Assembly: GCA_019416425.1 (NCBI GenBank)
Contig: DXXK01000082.1
Span: 1-20,155, forward strand
From: Bacteroidales bacterium
GTDB lineage: Bacteria > Bacteroidota > Bacteroidia > Bacteroidales > Muribaculaceae
Reading direction: 5' to 3'
DNA length: 20,155 nt
A program made the position numbers and the translations under genes. Under the pieces are notes generated by a model, which had not been told where the DNA came from, ran no database searches, and saw only the letters and a program-made list of their open reading frames with translations. How positions within the stretch are numbered: the stretch's first letter is position 1; every line of letters starts with the position of its first letter. Shown one piece after another: positions 5,749-15,403 of the stretch.

Positions 5749-7926
5749 ATGTTTCGATTATCCACATTAGTCATCATACTCCTTATATCGGTGATTCCTG
5801 GCATGGCGAGAAACAATTCCCGCTATGTCGATCCGTTTATAGGCACCGGTGCCGTCGAAGGGGGACTGTCAGGCAATAATTATCCTGGCGCCACCATGCC
5901 GTTCGGGATGGTGCAGTTAAGTCCTGATACGCACAGAGCTCCTGACTGGTACAATGCCTCGGGCTATGATTATAACGACAGTATAATTTATAGCTTCTCG
6001 CATACCCGGCTAAGTGGAACCGGAGCAAGTGACTTCATCGACATCGGTCTGTTCCCTACTACAGGCGATGCAGAATTCTCGCGTTTCAATCACGCACAGG
6101 AGACATCGTCTCCTGGCTATTATTCAGTCAGACTTCTGGATGAGAACATCCTTGCTGAACTGGCATCCACCACACGTGTAGGCATCCATCGTTATACATA
6201 TCCGCAGGGGAAGGAGCGACGACTTACTTTGGATCTGGATCATTCCGCCAACAAGGGAAGCTGGGGACGCACCATAATCCAGTCTCAGATCCGCAAGACC
6301 GGACCGAGGACCATTGAAGGCTTCCGGATAATCACAGGATGGGCCAAACTCAGAAAGATATATTTCGTAGCCGAATTTTCCGAGGATATCCGTGATATGG
6401 AACTGAGGGACGGCGAGACTGTCAGGAAAGGCGCGACTGTCATAAACGGTAAAGCACTGAAGGCATCATTAGGATTCGGCAAGCGCAATGAACCCGTTAA
6501 GGTAAAAGTAGCTCTGTCGGGCGTTTCGACAGCCAACGCACGCCGCAACATGGAAGCCGAGGCTCCGCATCAAGACTTCGACAGATATGTCAGCCAGGGA
6601 CGCGATGAATGGGACCAGGTACTGGGATGCATCGATGCCGAAGGTCCCGAAGACAAGCTGCACACCTTCTACACCGCTCTGTATCACCTCATGATACAGC
6701 CCAACACTTTCAGCGACGTCAATGGGGAATACATGACCCCGGCCTACTCCACGGCCACTGTTCCGACCGGTTCCACACAGTATTCAACATTCTCGCTGTG
6801 GGACACTTACCGGGCCGCTCATCCGCTATATTCACTGCTGATGCCCGAACGCAACGCCGATTTTGTCAACAGTATGCTGAGGCACTACAAGGAATATGGA
6901 TACCTCCCCGTATGGCATATATGGGGCCAGGACAATTACTGTATGATCGGGAACCATGCCGTGCCCGTCATTGCCGACGCCGTGCTCAGGAACACTCCAG
7001 GCATCAATCCGGATCTGGCATATGAAGCCGTCAAGGAATCTTCAACTCAGCCTCATCTCAACTCGCCCTTCGACGCGTGGGAAAAATATGGCTACATGCC
7101 GGAAACATTGCAATCGCAGTCTGTGTCGATCACGCTGGAGATGGCCTTCGATGACTGGTGTGTCGCTCAGCTGGCCGCAAAACTCGGCAAGAAGGAGGAT
7201 TATGACAGATTCATCGCCCGGTCGCAGTCTTTCCGCAATCTCTATGATCCCGCCGTCGGTTTCTTCAGGGCCAAAGACGAGAACGGGAGATGGATCGAGC
7301 CATTCGACCCGCTGAAATTCGGAGCCAACGGGGGATACCCCTATACCGAAGGTAACGCCTGGCAGTATTTCTGGTACGTTCCGCACGACATCCCTGCCTT
7401 GATCGAAATGACTGGAGGCAGCAAGGCTTTCGAAAAGAAGCTCGACACCTTCTTCACTCTTACCGATACAAGCGGCATGAAAAACGACAACATCTCCGGA
7501 TGCATCGGACAGTATGCCCATGGCAACGAGCCGAGCCATCATGTAGCCTATCTCTACAATTACGTAAATGCCTCGCATAAGACGCAGCGGATGGTGGCGC
7601 GCATCATGAACGAAATGTACAACAACACCTCATCCGGTTATGCCGGCAATGATGATTGCGGCGAGATGTCAGCCTGGTACGTATTCTCTGCTCTTGGATT
7701 CTATCCGGTCAATCCGGCATCGGGCCGGTATAGTCTCGGAACACCCCTGTTCAACCGTTGCACCATCCATTTGCCCGGCGGCAAGGATCTCGTAATCACA
7801 GCCGACAGATCGAATCCTGACAATGTCGTGGTGAAATCCGTTTTCCTAAACGGTAATAAACTTAAATCCCTGTCCATATCCCGTCAGGACCTCACACAGG
7901 GTGGAAAACTGCATTTTGAATTATAA
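5749..7926 (+). CDS. GH92 family exo-alpha-mannosidase
   Basis: This 725-residue enzyme should remove terminal alpha-mannose with calcium help. Residues 1-20 form a signal peptide ending PGMA, with no lipobox cysteine, so a soluble periplasmic protein is likely. The N-terminal domain has the family opening YVDPFIGTG ... NNYPGATMPFGMVQLSPDT and SHTRLSGTG. The C-terminal (alpha/alpha)6 domain carries EGNAWQYFW with the probable acid Glu534, HGNEPSHH (from 591), which helps bind substrate and metal, and GYAGNDDCGEMSAW with the probable base among Asp635/636. Length and ending (ALGFYPV ... YSLGTPLF) are normal for GH92, so the gene is intact. It lies 12 bases after the truncated hydrolase and 11 before the sensor gene, so the three look co-transcribed. 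Linkage specificity cannot be read from the sequence. Confidence 0.95.
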   Translation: MFRLSTLVIILLISVIPGMARNNSRYVDPFIGTGAVEGGLSGNNYPGATMPFGMVQLSPDTHRAPDWYNASGYDYNDSIIYSFSHTRLSGTGASDFIDIGLFPTTGDAEFSRFNHAQETSSPGYYSVRLLDENILAELASTTRVGIHRYTYPQGKERRLTLDLDHSANKGSWGRTIIQSQIRKTGPRTIEGFRIITGWAKLRKIYFVAEFSEDIRDMELRDGETVRKGATVINGKALKASLGFGKRNEPVKVKVALSGVSTANARRNMEAEAPHQDFDRYVSQGRDEWDQVLGCIDAEGPEDKLHTFYTALYHLMIQPNTFSDVNGEYMTPAYSTATVPTGSTQYSTFSLWDTYRAAHPLYSLLMPERNADFVNSMLRHYKEYGYLPVWHIWGQDNYCMIGNHAVPVIADAVLRNTPGINPDLAYEAVKESSTQPHLNSPFDAWEKYGYMPETLQSQSVSITLEMAFDDWCVAQLAAKLGKKEDYDRFIARSQSFRNLYDPAVGFFRAKDENGRWIEPFDPLKFGANGGYPYTEGNAWQYFWYVPHDIPALIEMTGGSKAFEKKLDTFFTLTDTSGMKNDNISGCIGQYAHGNEPSHHVAYLYNYVNASHKTQRMVARIMNEMYNNTSSGYAGNDDCGEMSAWYVFSALGFYPVNPASGRYSLGTPLFNRCTIHLPGGKDLVITADRSNPDNVVVKSVFLNGNKLKSLSISRQDLTQGGKLHFEL

Positions 7927-7937
7927 TTCAAGACTAA

Positions 7938-10900
7938 ATGAACAGTCGATTTCTGTACAACATATACCATTGGGGTCCGGTCATTATTGTCATGGCCATG
8001 GCCATATCACTGGTTGGCCGCGTATCCGCGGCCAACCAATATAACTTTACGCATGTAGACAGCAGCGACGGCCTGTCGGCCAACAATGTTAAGAGTATCG
8101 TACAGGATTCGCTCGGGTTCATGTGGTTCGGGACCAAAAACGGCCTGAGCCGTTACGACGGGACCTCCTTCCGAATCTACAAGTGCTTCGACGAGGAACG
8201 CAAATGCGGCAACAACAACATCGGCGCCCTATACGAGGACGAGAACGCTATCCTCTGGATCGGCACCGACCGGGGCATATATCAATACGATCCGTACCAG
8301 GACCGAATCCGTTTCGTGGACCTGAAGCCTGACGACGGCATGATGGCCGACAACTGGGTGCAGACCATCGAGGGAGACCGCCGCGGAAACGTCTGGGCCC
8401 TTCTCCCCGACGAGGGACTGTATCTATACAGCAAGGATAAGGTACGGCATTTCAGGTTTGCCGAAACCAGCAAGTTCAAGAAGGTGTTTCCGGTCGACGT
8501 ATGCGTGGATTCCAACGGAACCGTATGGGTAGCCAACGCAAATGACGGTATCTACCGGTACTATCCCGCCACCGGCACCTTCACAAAGCAGAAGGTCAAG
8601 AATTCCGCAGTCCTCACGGACATCGATTTCATAGCGATGTGCCAGACCCACCGAGGCACCGTCATCGCGGGCACTACCTCCGGGTCTCTGTACGAATACG
8701 ATCCAGCCACTACCCTGATGACCCCGATCATGTTCAGCGGCCGCGGAAAGGTATATCTACGCGACATCCTATGTTTCGACAACGAGCTGTGGATCGGTAC
8801 GCATGACGGATTATATATAAAGAATCTGGAGAACGGTTCGGAACTGTTCCTGAAGGAGAACCCTCTGGATCCGTTCTCGCTGTCGGACAACACCGTCTAC
8901 CACATCTACAAGGACAATTCGGGCGGCGCATGGATAGGCAGTATCTTCGGCGGCGTCAGCTACATGTCACGCAGGAAGTTCAAATTCGCCAACTACGGCA
9001 TCAAGGACGGTCTGTCGGGTCGGCTGGTACTGGGTGTGGCAACCGACCGCGACAACAGGATATGGGTAGGCACCGAAACCGCCGGCGTAAACCTGCTTGA
9101 TCCGGTCTCCGGCAAGTTCTCCACGCCATTGCAGAGCAATGGCGGAAACAATATCGTAATATCGATGGCCTCGTACGACGGGGCGATATATCCATCGTTC
9201 TCCCGTTCCGGACTTTTCAGGGTAAATCCCGATAACCGAAGCATATCGAAGATATTTCCCCTTGGCAATGAGATAGACAACAATGTGTACTCCTACATCA
9301 TCGACAAGGAGGGTGACGAATGGGTAGGACTGTCGTTCGCCCTATATCGCCGCCGGAAAGGGGAGAAGGACTTCAGGCACATCACCGAGACTGGCTATGA
9401 CTGGATCTATTGCCTATTCGAGGACTCCGACGGCTGCATATGGATCGGAACAATGGGCAACGGCGTATGGAAACACAATAAAAGGAACGGATCGTTCAAG
9501 GCCTATACCTACGACCAGAAAGCTTCCAACCCCAATGGACTGATGTCCAATTCCATCAATTCCATCATGGAGGATTCCGAAGGCCGTATATGGCTGTCGA
9601 CCGACCGCGGCGGACTCAGCCTGTACGACAAGAAGAACGATCGCTTCAAGACTTTCGGAATCGAACAGGGACTCCCCGACGATGTGGTGTACGGGGTAGT
9701 TGAGGACAAAGGCAAGAACCTCTGGTTCGGCACCAACAAGGGTCTGGTCCGGTTCACTCCCTCCAATTCCAAGGTAAGGGTGTTCAACCGGCACGACGGT
9801 CTGCCATTCGAGCAGTTCAACTACAAATCGGCCACATACTCTCCCGACGGAACCGTCTACATGGGCGGAATCAACGGATTGATATCCTTCCGTCCCGACG
9901 ATTACAAGGACCTGACTTCTAAGTTCAACATATATTTCACCGGACTCGGCGTCCTGAACAAGGAGGTGCGTCCCGGCAAGGATTCATACCTGAAGGAAAA
10001 CATCCTCTTCTCCAAGAAACTGACATTGCCCTACGAGAACTCCACGTTCTCGTTGTCAATAGCAGCTCCGGAATACAAGCACCTCGGCCCGATTGCATTG
10101 AGCTACCGCCTGCTCCCCGTCAGCGACCAATGGATCGAGATGAAGGATAACGAGATCTCCTTCACCAATCTGGCTTCCGGGAAATATACCCTTGAGATCA
10201 AGGCTGTAAGCGAGTCGAACATAGCGACCCGCAAACTGGAGATCAACATCCTGCCGCCGTGGTGGAAATCCTGGTGGGCCTACGGCATATACATACTCCT
10301 GATCCTGTTACTGGTCACCGTCTGGTTCCTGTGGTACCGCTCGCACAAGGAGAAGCAGATGCGCGTGCACGAGCAGATGCTGATGGACAGCAAGGACAAG
10401 GAACAGTACCGAAGCAAGGTGAATTTCTTCACCGAAATCGCACATGAGATCCGCACGCCGCTGTCGCTGATCGACCTCCCGCTGGAAGCAATGGAGGAGC
10501 TCGACATCGATGACCCGCAGTTCAAGGACTATCTCTCCGTGACGCGCAAGAACACCAGCCGCCTGCTTGAGCTCACCGGACAGATCCTGGACTTCCAGAA
10601 GATTGATTCAAGCCGTCTGACCCTCAAGAAGGAGAGCGTGGATATACCTGCCATACTCAACGATATAGCCGACCGGTTCGACACTCCGCTAAAGCTGGCG
10701 GGCAAGACATTGGTCCGCGACATCGAACCGGGCGAGCTTATCGTCATAACCGACCGCGAGGCTTTGGTCAAGATGGTAAGCAACCTGCTCAACAACGCAC
10801 GTAAATACGGCTACAAGACCGTCAGGCTTTCGTTGCGCCGCAAGGACGATGAGTTCGAGATTAAAGTGGCGAGCGACGGCCAGAAGATCAAGCCGGAGGA

Positions 10901-11969
10901 ACGCGACCGCATCTTCATGGCTTTCTATCAGACGCATCAGGGCGAAGATTCCAAGAGCGGCGTGGGCATCGGGCTGCCTCTGTCAAGGTCCCTCGCGACG
11001 CTGCTGGACGGCAGTCTTGTGCTTGACGACAATCCCGCCGAGGAGGATATGAATGTATTCACGCTGACACTTCCGGTGAAAGTGCCGGAGGAGAATCTCC
11101 GGACCGTGGATCCCGAAATCAACGGCTACATGCTGGCCACCGAATCCAACCAGTCCAAGCCCAGGCAGGACGTGTTCAGTATCCTGCTGGTGGAGGACAA
11201 CGAGAATATCCTGGCATTCCTGGCCGAGCAGCTGTCGCACTCCTTCATGGTATCCACTGCGCATAACGGCGTGGAGGCACTGGAGAAACTCAAGACCATA
11301 CAGCCGGACCTGATATTGACCGATGTCATGATGCCCGAGATGGACGGCATGCAGCTGTGTACCGCCGTCAAGTCCGATGTAAGCCTCAGCCAAATACCCC
11401 TTGTGTTCATAACCGCCAAGAACGACCTGGACAGCAAGATCCAGGGACTGCAATGCGGTGCCGAGGCATACGTGGAGAAGCCTTTCTCCATCAAATACCT
11501 GCGCAATTTGATTAATTCAATCCTTGACAACCGCCGACGCGAGCGTGAAGCCGTGTCCAAGAATCCTTTCATCTCATCCGAAAACACCCAGGCAAACGGC
11601 GCCGACCGCGAATTCATGGACAAGGTGAAGGATGTGATCGACAAGCACATGTCCGACGAGAACTTCAACGTGGACTCAATGTGCGACGAACTAAACATGA
11701 GCCGGTCCGCCATGCTCCGAAAGGTAAAGGCCGTATTCGGACTATCCCCGATCGAGGTGATTCGGACCATCAAGCTGAAACGTGCCGCCGAACTGATCCA
11801 GGACGGCCGGTACCGTATCAGCGATGTCTGCTATATGGTGGGCATAGCGACCCCCTCATACTTCAGCAAGTTGTTCTTCAGGCAATACGGCATGACCCCT
11901 AAGGATTTCGAAAAACAGTGCCATCCCCGCAACTCGGACCAGGACTCTTCCCAGAATCCAAAGGCTTAG
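7938..11969 (+). CDS. Hybrid two-component system sensor/regulator (HTCS)
   Basis: This single 1343-residue protein senses a glycan fragment in the periplasm and regulates its locus in the cytoplasm. A signal peptide (1-32, ending VSA) leads into two-bladed-propeller type repeats (about 35-680), recognisable from recurring units such as GLSANNVKSIVQDSLGFMWF and GRIWLSTDRGGLSLYD. A Y_Y_Y domain (about 690-770) precedes a membrane helix (about 779-799). The kinase follows: HisKA with FTEIAHEIRTPLSLI (phospho-His836), an ATPase with NLLNNARKYG and GVGIGLPLSRS, then a receiver domain (1082-1195) with acidic pair Glu1086/Asp1087 and phospho-acceptor Asp1129 in LILTDVMMPEMDG. A C-terminal AraC-type DNA-binding domain (1226-1328) ends GMTPKDFEKQ. 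All key residues are present. Family practice suggests it activates the neighbouring glycan genes. It is tightly linked to GH92, and its ligand is unknown. Confidence 0.95.
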   Translation: MNSRFLYNIYHWGPVIIVMAMAISLVGRVSAANQYNFTHVDSSDGLSANNVKSIVQDSLGFMWFGTKNGLSRYDGTSFRIYKCFDEERKCGNNNIGALYEDENAILWIGTDRGIYQYDPYQDRIRFVDLKPDDGMMADNWVQTIEGDRRGNVWALLPDEGLYLYSKDKVRHFRFAETSKFKKVFPVDVCVDSNGTVWVANANDGIYRYYPATGTFTKQKVKNSAVLTDIDFIAMCQTHRGTVIAGTTSGSLYEYDPATTLMTPIMFSGRGKVYLRDILCFDNELWIGTHDGLYIKNLENGSELFLKENPLDPFSLSDNTVYHIYKDNSGGAWIGSIFGGVSYMSRRKFKFANYGIKDGLSGRLVLGVATDRDNRIWVGTETAGVNLLDPVSGKFSTPLQSNGGNNIVISMASYDGAIYPSFSRSGLFRVNPDNRSISKIFPLGNEIDNNVYSYIIDKEGDEWVGLSFALYRRRKGEKDFRHITETGYDWIYCLFEDSDGCIWIGTMGNGVWKHNKRNGSFKAYTYDQKASNPNGLMSNSINSIMEDSEGRIWLSTDRGGLSLYDKKNDRFKTFGIEQGLPDDVVYGVVEDKGKNLWFGTNKGLVRFTPSNSKVRVFNRHDGLPFEQFNYKSATYSPDGTVYMGGINGLISFRPDDYKDLTSKFNIYFTGLGVLNKEVRPGKDSYLKENILFSKKLTLPYENSTFSLSIAAPEYKHLGPIALSYRLLPVSDQWIEMKDNEISFTNLASGKYTLEIKAVSESNIATRKLEINILPPWWKSWWAYGIYILLILLLVTVWFLWYRSHKEKQMRVHEQMLMDSKDKEQYRSKVNFFTEIAHEIRTPLSLIDLPLEAMEELDIDDPQFKDYLSVTRKNTSRLLELTGQILDFQKIDSSRLTLKKESVDIPAILNDIADRFDTPLKLAGKTLVRDIEPGELIVITDREALVKMVSNLLNNARKYGYKTVRLSLRRKDDEFEIKVASDGQKIKPEERDRIFMAFYQTHQGEDSKSGVGIGLPLSRSLATLLDGSLVLDDNPAEEDMNVFTLTLPVKVPEENLRTVDPEINGYMLATESNQSKPRQDVFSILLVEDNENILAFLAEQLSHSFMVSTAHNGVEALEKLKTIQPDLILTDVMMPEMDGMQLCTAVKSDVSLSQIPLVFITAKNDLDSKIQGLQCGAEAYVEKPFSIKYLRNLINSILDNRRREREAVSKNPFISSENTQANGADREFMDKVKDVIDKHMSDENFNVDSMCDELNMSRSAMLRKVKAVFGLSPIEVIRTIKLKRAAELIQDGRYRISDVCYMVGIATPSYFSKLFFRQYGMTPKDFEKQCHPRNSDQDSSQNPKA

Positions 11970-12036
11970 ACGCTCATTTGATGTGTTTGTAGCATATTTA
12001 GAATCGTTTGACCTACTTTTGCTGAAGCATAATGAC

Positions 12037-12044
12037 TAATTTTG
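12037..12044 (+). promoter_or_regulatory. Candidate -7 box upstream of the GH36 gene
   Basis: TAATTTTG is an exact TAnnTTTG match 45 bases before the GH36 start, in the 119-base gap after the sensor gene. The nearest TTTG boxes are at spacings of 15 and 26 rather than 19-21. A poor -33 box would fit a promoter needing an activator such as the HTCS. A second TAnnTTTG match, TACTTTTG, lies at 12014-12021. Confidence 0.4.
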
Positions 12045-12088
12045 CATCGTAGCATTGCTTTGATTCATAATCATAAAAACTAATAATC

Positions 12089-14233
12089 ATGAAATCAAAC
12101 CTTATGGCACTGGCCATCGTCGCCCTCATGACAGGTGTCTGCCAAGCCAATGAGATCATTCCCATCGAAACCGATGGCACCGCTCTGGTGTACACCGTGG
12201 GCGATGACGGACGTCTGTACCAGTCGTATTTCGGCAAGAAACTCTCCGACACATCGGAATATGCCGCTTTGCCTCAGAGCAAGAAGGAGGCATACCTGAC
12301 ACACGGCATGGAGGACTATTTCGAACCCGCACTCCACATAAACCGCAAGGCGTCGCCCAATTCCTCGACCCTGCTGCAGTACAAGGGCCATCAGGTTTAC
12401 GACCGAGACGGATACAAAGAGACCGTTATAACCCTGGCCGATCCCAAATTCGCCGACGAGGTGAAGCTCCATGTAGCGGCTTTCGGTCCTGAGAATGTCT
12501 ACAAGGCCTGGACGGAAATCACCAATAACGAGAAACTACCCATCGAGCTGGAGAAATACGCTTCATCACTGCTGCATTTCACCGCTCCGAAATATGTTCT
12601 GACACAGTACAGCGGCGAATGGGCCAACGAGGCAAACAGGCTGAGTCAGGAACTGCACTACGGCAAGAAAGTAGTGGACACCAAGCTGGGTACACGCGCC
12701 GATATGTTCGTATCGCCTTTCTTCCAGCTGTCGCTGGGCGACGAGGCATCCGAGACCGCCGGCGACGTTATGGCAGGAACACTGGGATGGACCGGCAATT
12801 TCCGCTATGTGTTCGAGGTTGACAATCTGGGAGACCTGCGTGTCATCAGCGGAATCAACCCTTATTTCTCGGCTTACCCACTGGCCAAAGGCGAGACTTT
12901 CGTCACCCCGGAGTTCATATTCACACTCAGCGACCAGGGTACAGGCAAAGCCAGCCGTAATCTTCACGACTGGGCTCGCCGCCATCAGGTCAAAGATGGT
13001 ATGGGCAACCGTATGACCCTGCTCAACAACTGGGAGGCCACTTACTTCGACTTCGACGAGGAGAAGCTGGTCAAGCTGATCGGCGAGGCCAAGGAACTCG
13101 GCGTGGACATGTTCCTGCTGGATGACGGCTGGTTCGCCAACAAATATCCCCGCAACAGCGACACCCAGGGTCTGGGCGACTGGGACGAGACCGCCGACAA
13201 GCTGCCCCACGGCATAGGCCGTCTGACCGAGGAGGCCAAGAAACAGGGCGTGAAATTCGGACTCTGGATCGAACCGGAAATGGTCAACCCAAAATCCGAA
13301 CTCTACGAGAAGCATAAGGACTGGGTCATCACTCTACCGAACCGCGACGAGTATTATTTCCGCAACCAGCTGGTGCTGGACCTGGCCAATCCGAAAGTCC
13401 AGGATTATGTGTTCGGCGTGGTCGACAATCTGATGACCAAGTATCCCGACATCGCCTACTTCAAGTGGGACTGCAACAGCCCAATCACCAATATCTACTC
13501 CAACTACGAGGACAAGGACCAGCAGAAACTGTATGTTGACTACGTCCGTGGCCTCTACAAGGTCCTGGACCGTATCAAGGCCAGGTATCCCGACCTCCCC
13601 ATGATGCTCTGCTCGGGCGGTGGGGGCCGTACCGACTACGAGGGCCTGAAATACTTCACCGAGATGTGGCCCAGCGACAACACCGACCCCATCGAGCGGC
13701 TGTTCATCCAGTACGGCTTCTCGCAGGTGTTCCCCGCCAAGGTTCAATGCGCGCATGTCACCACATGGAACAAGAAGGCTCCCATCAAGTTCCGTACCAA
13801 TGTCGCCATGATGGGCAAGCTTGGCTTCGACCTAAATCTCCATGACCTGACAGCCGATGAACTGGCCTACTGCAAGCAGTCCATCAAGGAGTACAACCGC
13901 CTGAAACCGGTCATCCTGGACGGCGACCAGTACCGTCTCGTCTCGCCCTACGAGGGCAACCATACCTCCACTATGTTCGTCGACAAAAAGGGCCGCAACG
14001 CCGTGGTGTTCGCGTTCGACGTTCATCCCCGCTACAACGAGAAACTGATGAATGTGAGGCTCCAGGGACTGAATCCCGACGCAAAGTACCGCGTGCATGA
14101 GATCAACCGCGCCGACTGCTCGGTGGACAACAGCCGGAACGCTTATTCCGGGCAGTATCTGATGACCGTCGGTCTGCCCGTGTTCACCAACAACGACCTG
14201 TCAAGCCGCGTGTATGAGCTGAATGAAATCTAA
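12089..14233 (+). CDS. GH36 alpha-galactosidase
   Basis: This 714-residue enzyme hydrolyses terminal alpha-galactosides with retention. A signal peptide (1-20, cleavage after VCQA) suggests periplasmic export. Cys18 does not sit in a proper lipobox. The N-terminal beta-supersandwich spans roughly 21-310. The catalytic barrel follows with LLNNWEATYFDFDEEKL, FLLDDGWF, FGLWIEPEMVNP, the nucleophile Asp461 in YFKWDCN, the CSGGGGR motif, and the acid/base Asp530 in EMWPSDNTDPIER. A C-terminal beta domain completes the usual GH36 length. The gene is intact and separated from the sensor gene by 119 bases with its own candidate promoter. A strong hairpin follows it. Together with the GH92 enzyme it would uncap and trim a galactose-bearing alpha-mannoside, though that substrate is inferred. 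Confidence 0.95.
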   Translation: MKSNLMALAIVALMTGVCQANEIIPIETDGTALVYTVGDDGRLYQSYFGKKLSDTSEYAALPQSKKEAYLTHGMEDYFEPALHINRKASPNSSTLLQYKGHQVYDRDGYKETVITLADPKFADEVKLHVAAFGPENVYKAWTEITNNEKLPIELEKYASSLLHFTAPKYVLTQYSGEWANEANRLSQELHYGKKVVDTKLGTRADMFVSPFFQLSLGDEASETAGDVMAGTLGWTGNFRYVFEVDNLGDLRVISGINPYFSAYPLAKGETFVTPEFIFTLSDQGTGKASRNLHDWARRHQVKDGMGNRMTLLNNWEATYFDFDEEKLVKLIGEAKELGVDMFLLDDGWFANKYPRNSDTQGLGDWDETADKLPHGIGRLTEEAKKQGVKFGLWIEPEMVNPKSELYEKHKDWVITLPNRDEYYFRNQLVLDLANPKVQDYVFGVVDNLMTKYPDIAYFKWDCNSPITNIYSNYEDKDQQKLYVDYVRGLYKVLDRIKARYPDLPMMLCSGGGGRTDYEGLKYFTEMWPSDNTDPIERLFIQYGFSQVFPAKVQCAHVTTWNKKAPIKFRTNVAMMGKLGFDLNLHDLTADELAYCKQSIKEYNRLKPVILDGDQYRLVSPYEGNHTSTMFVDKKGRNAVVFAFDVHPRYNEKLMNVRLQGLNPDAKYRVHEINRADCSVDNSRNAYSGQYLMTVGLPVFTNNDLSSRVYELNEI

Positions 14234-14268
14234 GATAGATAAGTTAAGGTTGATATAAAGCGTTGTTT

Positions 14269-14307
14269 ATCATGCCGGAGGCTCGGGTTTCGAACCTCCG
14301 GCATGAT
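14269..14307. terminator. Strong hairpin between convergent GH36 and aldo/keto reductase genes
   Basis: ATCATGCCGGAGG (14269-14281) and its exact complement CCTCCGGCATGAT (14295-14307) form a 13-bp GC-rich stem with a 13-base loop. It lies 35 bases after the GH36 stop and 16 bases past the end of the reductase gene on the other strand, the usual place for a shared bidirectional terminator. No T-run follows on either strand, so termination would be imperfect or assisted. Confidence 0.6.
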
Positions 14308-14323
14308 GTGTCATGACGGTTAC

Positions 14324-15295
14324 TCAGAACTGGATGCCGGGGCGGTGGGAGATCCGGTGGATGTCCGCGAGGTCGCCGGGGCTAAAGGTCTCGGCACGGA
14401 GGCCGTCGATGTTGGCCTTGAGCTGGCAAACGGACGAGGCTCCGATTATCACCGATGTGACACGCGGGTCGGCCAGCAGCCAGTTGATGGCCATGGCCGG
14501 CAGCGTCTCGCCACGGCGCTCGGCGATGGCGTTTAGTTCCCTGGCCGCCTCGACGCGTTCCGGCGTGACCTGTGATTCCTGCAGGAAGCCAGTGGACTTG
14601 GCCGCACGGCTGTCGGACGGTATGCCGTTGAAGTACTTACGGGTCAGCAGACCCTGGGCCAGCGGTGAGAAACATACGATTCCGCTGCCGGCGTCGGCTG
14701 CCGGCTGGAAATTGTTCTGGATCGCCTTGGTGTCGAAAATCGACGCCCGGTACTGGCTGACAAGACAGGGCACATGCGCCTCGCTCAGGATGGCGTAGGC
14801 CTTTGCCTGAAGCTCTGGCGGATATTTGGAGATGCCGGCATACAGAGCCTTGCCGCTGCGGACTATGGTGATCAATGCCTCCATCGTCTCCTCCACAGGC
14901 GTGAAGCCATCGTACCGGTGACTGTAGAACACATCGAAATACTCCAGTCCTGTACGCCGCAGGCTGGCGTCGCACGAGGCTATCAGGTTCTTGCGCGACG
15001 AACCTGTGCCATACACCCCGGGCCACATGTCGTGACCGGCTTTGGAGGAGATGAACATCTCGTCGCGGTGCACGGAGAGGTCCTGGCGCAATATGCGCCC
15101 GAAATTGGTCTCGGCCGAACCGGGCGACGGCCCGTAGTTGTTGGCCAGGTCAAAATGACAGATGCCGTTCTCGAACGCATATATGATCATGGCGCGTGCC
15201 TCGGCGTAGTCGTCGACATCGCCGAAATTATGCCATAGCCCCAACGACAGTTCCGGAAGCTGAATCCCGCTGTCACCGCATTTCCTGTATTTCAT
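14324..15295 (-). CDS. Aldo/keto reductase (YghZ / L-glyceraldehyde-3-phosphate reductase-like)
   Basis: This is a cytosolic NADPH-dependent oxidoreductase of 323 residues. The catalytic tetrad is visible: Asp49 and Tyr54 in FDLANNYG, Lys85 in ISSKAGHDMW, and His126 in FYSHRYDG. GPSPGSAETNFGRIL and the GYGTGSSRKNL-like VYGTGSSRKNL segment are typical of the AKR14 group containing E. coli YghZ, which reduces L-glyceraldehyde 3-phosphate. The cofactor-binding end is seen in SPLAQGLLTRKYFNGIPSDSRA and VIIGASSVCQLKANI. The ATG at 15295 is preferred over longer starts because MKYRKCGDSG matches the family beginning; the ATG at 15328 remains possible. It is divergent from the pseudouridine synthase gene and convergent with GH36. 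The exact substrate is not provable from sequence. Confidence 0.9.
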   Translation of the reverse strand: MKYRKCGDSGIQLPELSLGLWHNFGDVDDYAEARAMIIYAFENGICHFDLANNYGPSPGSAETNFGRILRQDLSVHRDEMFISSKAGHDMWPGVYGTGSSRKNLIASCDASLRRTGLEYFDVFYSHRYDGFTPVEETMEALITIVRSGKALYAGISKYPPELQAKAYAILSEAHVPCLVSQYRASIFDTKAIQNNFQPAADAGSGIVCFSPLAQGLLTRKYFNGIPSDSRAAKSTGFLQESQVTPERVEAARELNAIAERRGETLPAMAINWLLADPRVTSVIIGASSVCQLKANIDGLRAETFSPGDLADIHRISHRPGIQF

Positions 15296-15315
15296 AGCTG
15301 TTGAAGTTGTTTCTG

Positions 15316-15323
15316 CAAATTTA
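15316..15323 (-). promoter_or_regulatory. Possible -7 box for the aldo/keto reductase gene
   Basis: On the minus strand this reads TAAATTTG, matching TAnnTTTG, about 20 bases before the chosen reductase ATG at 15295. No TTTG is found at the right distance upstream, so the call is weak. If correct, it excludes the alternative start at 15328. Confidence 0.3.
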
Positions 15324-15403
15324 GTCATTCCTGCCGGAATATCTCTTCTATAATGGATTGAAATTTGCATATCTCGGGATTTTTAGCAAATTTTGCGGCC
15401 GGA

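Noticed and set aside
7042..7578. Minus-strand frame opposite the GH92 gene
   Set aside because: It overlaps the conserved catalytic region of GH92 and has no family features.
12089..12160. GH36 enzyme as a lipoprotein
   Set aside because: Cys18 is preceded by TGV rather than a lipobox, and a normal cleavage site after Ala20 fits better.
12566..13315. Long minus-strand frame opposite the GH36 gene
   Set aside because: It is antisense to a clear enzyme gene with all motifs, and its translation shows no recognisable domain; it is a by-product of GC-rich codon use.
15364..15395. Promoter for the pseudouridine synthase gene (TTTG at 15364 and AAATTTTG at 15388)
   Set aside because: The second box lacks the TA and lies only 8 bases from the ATG, leaving no sensible leader.
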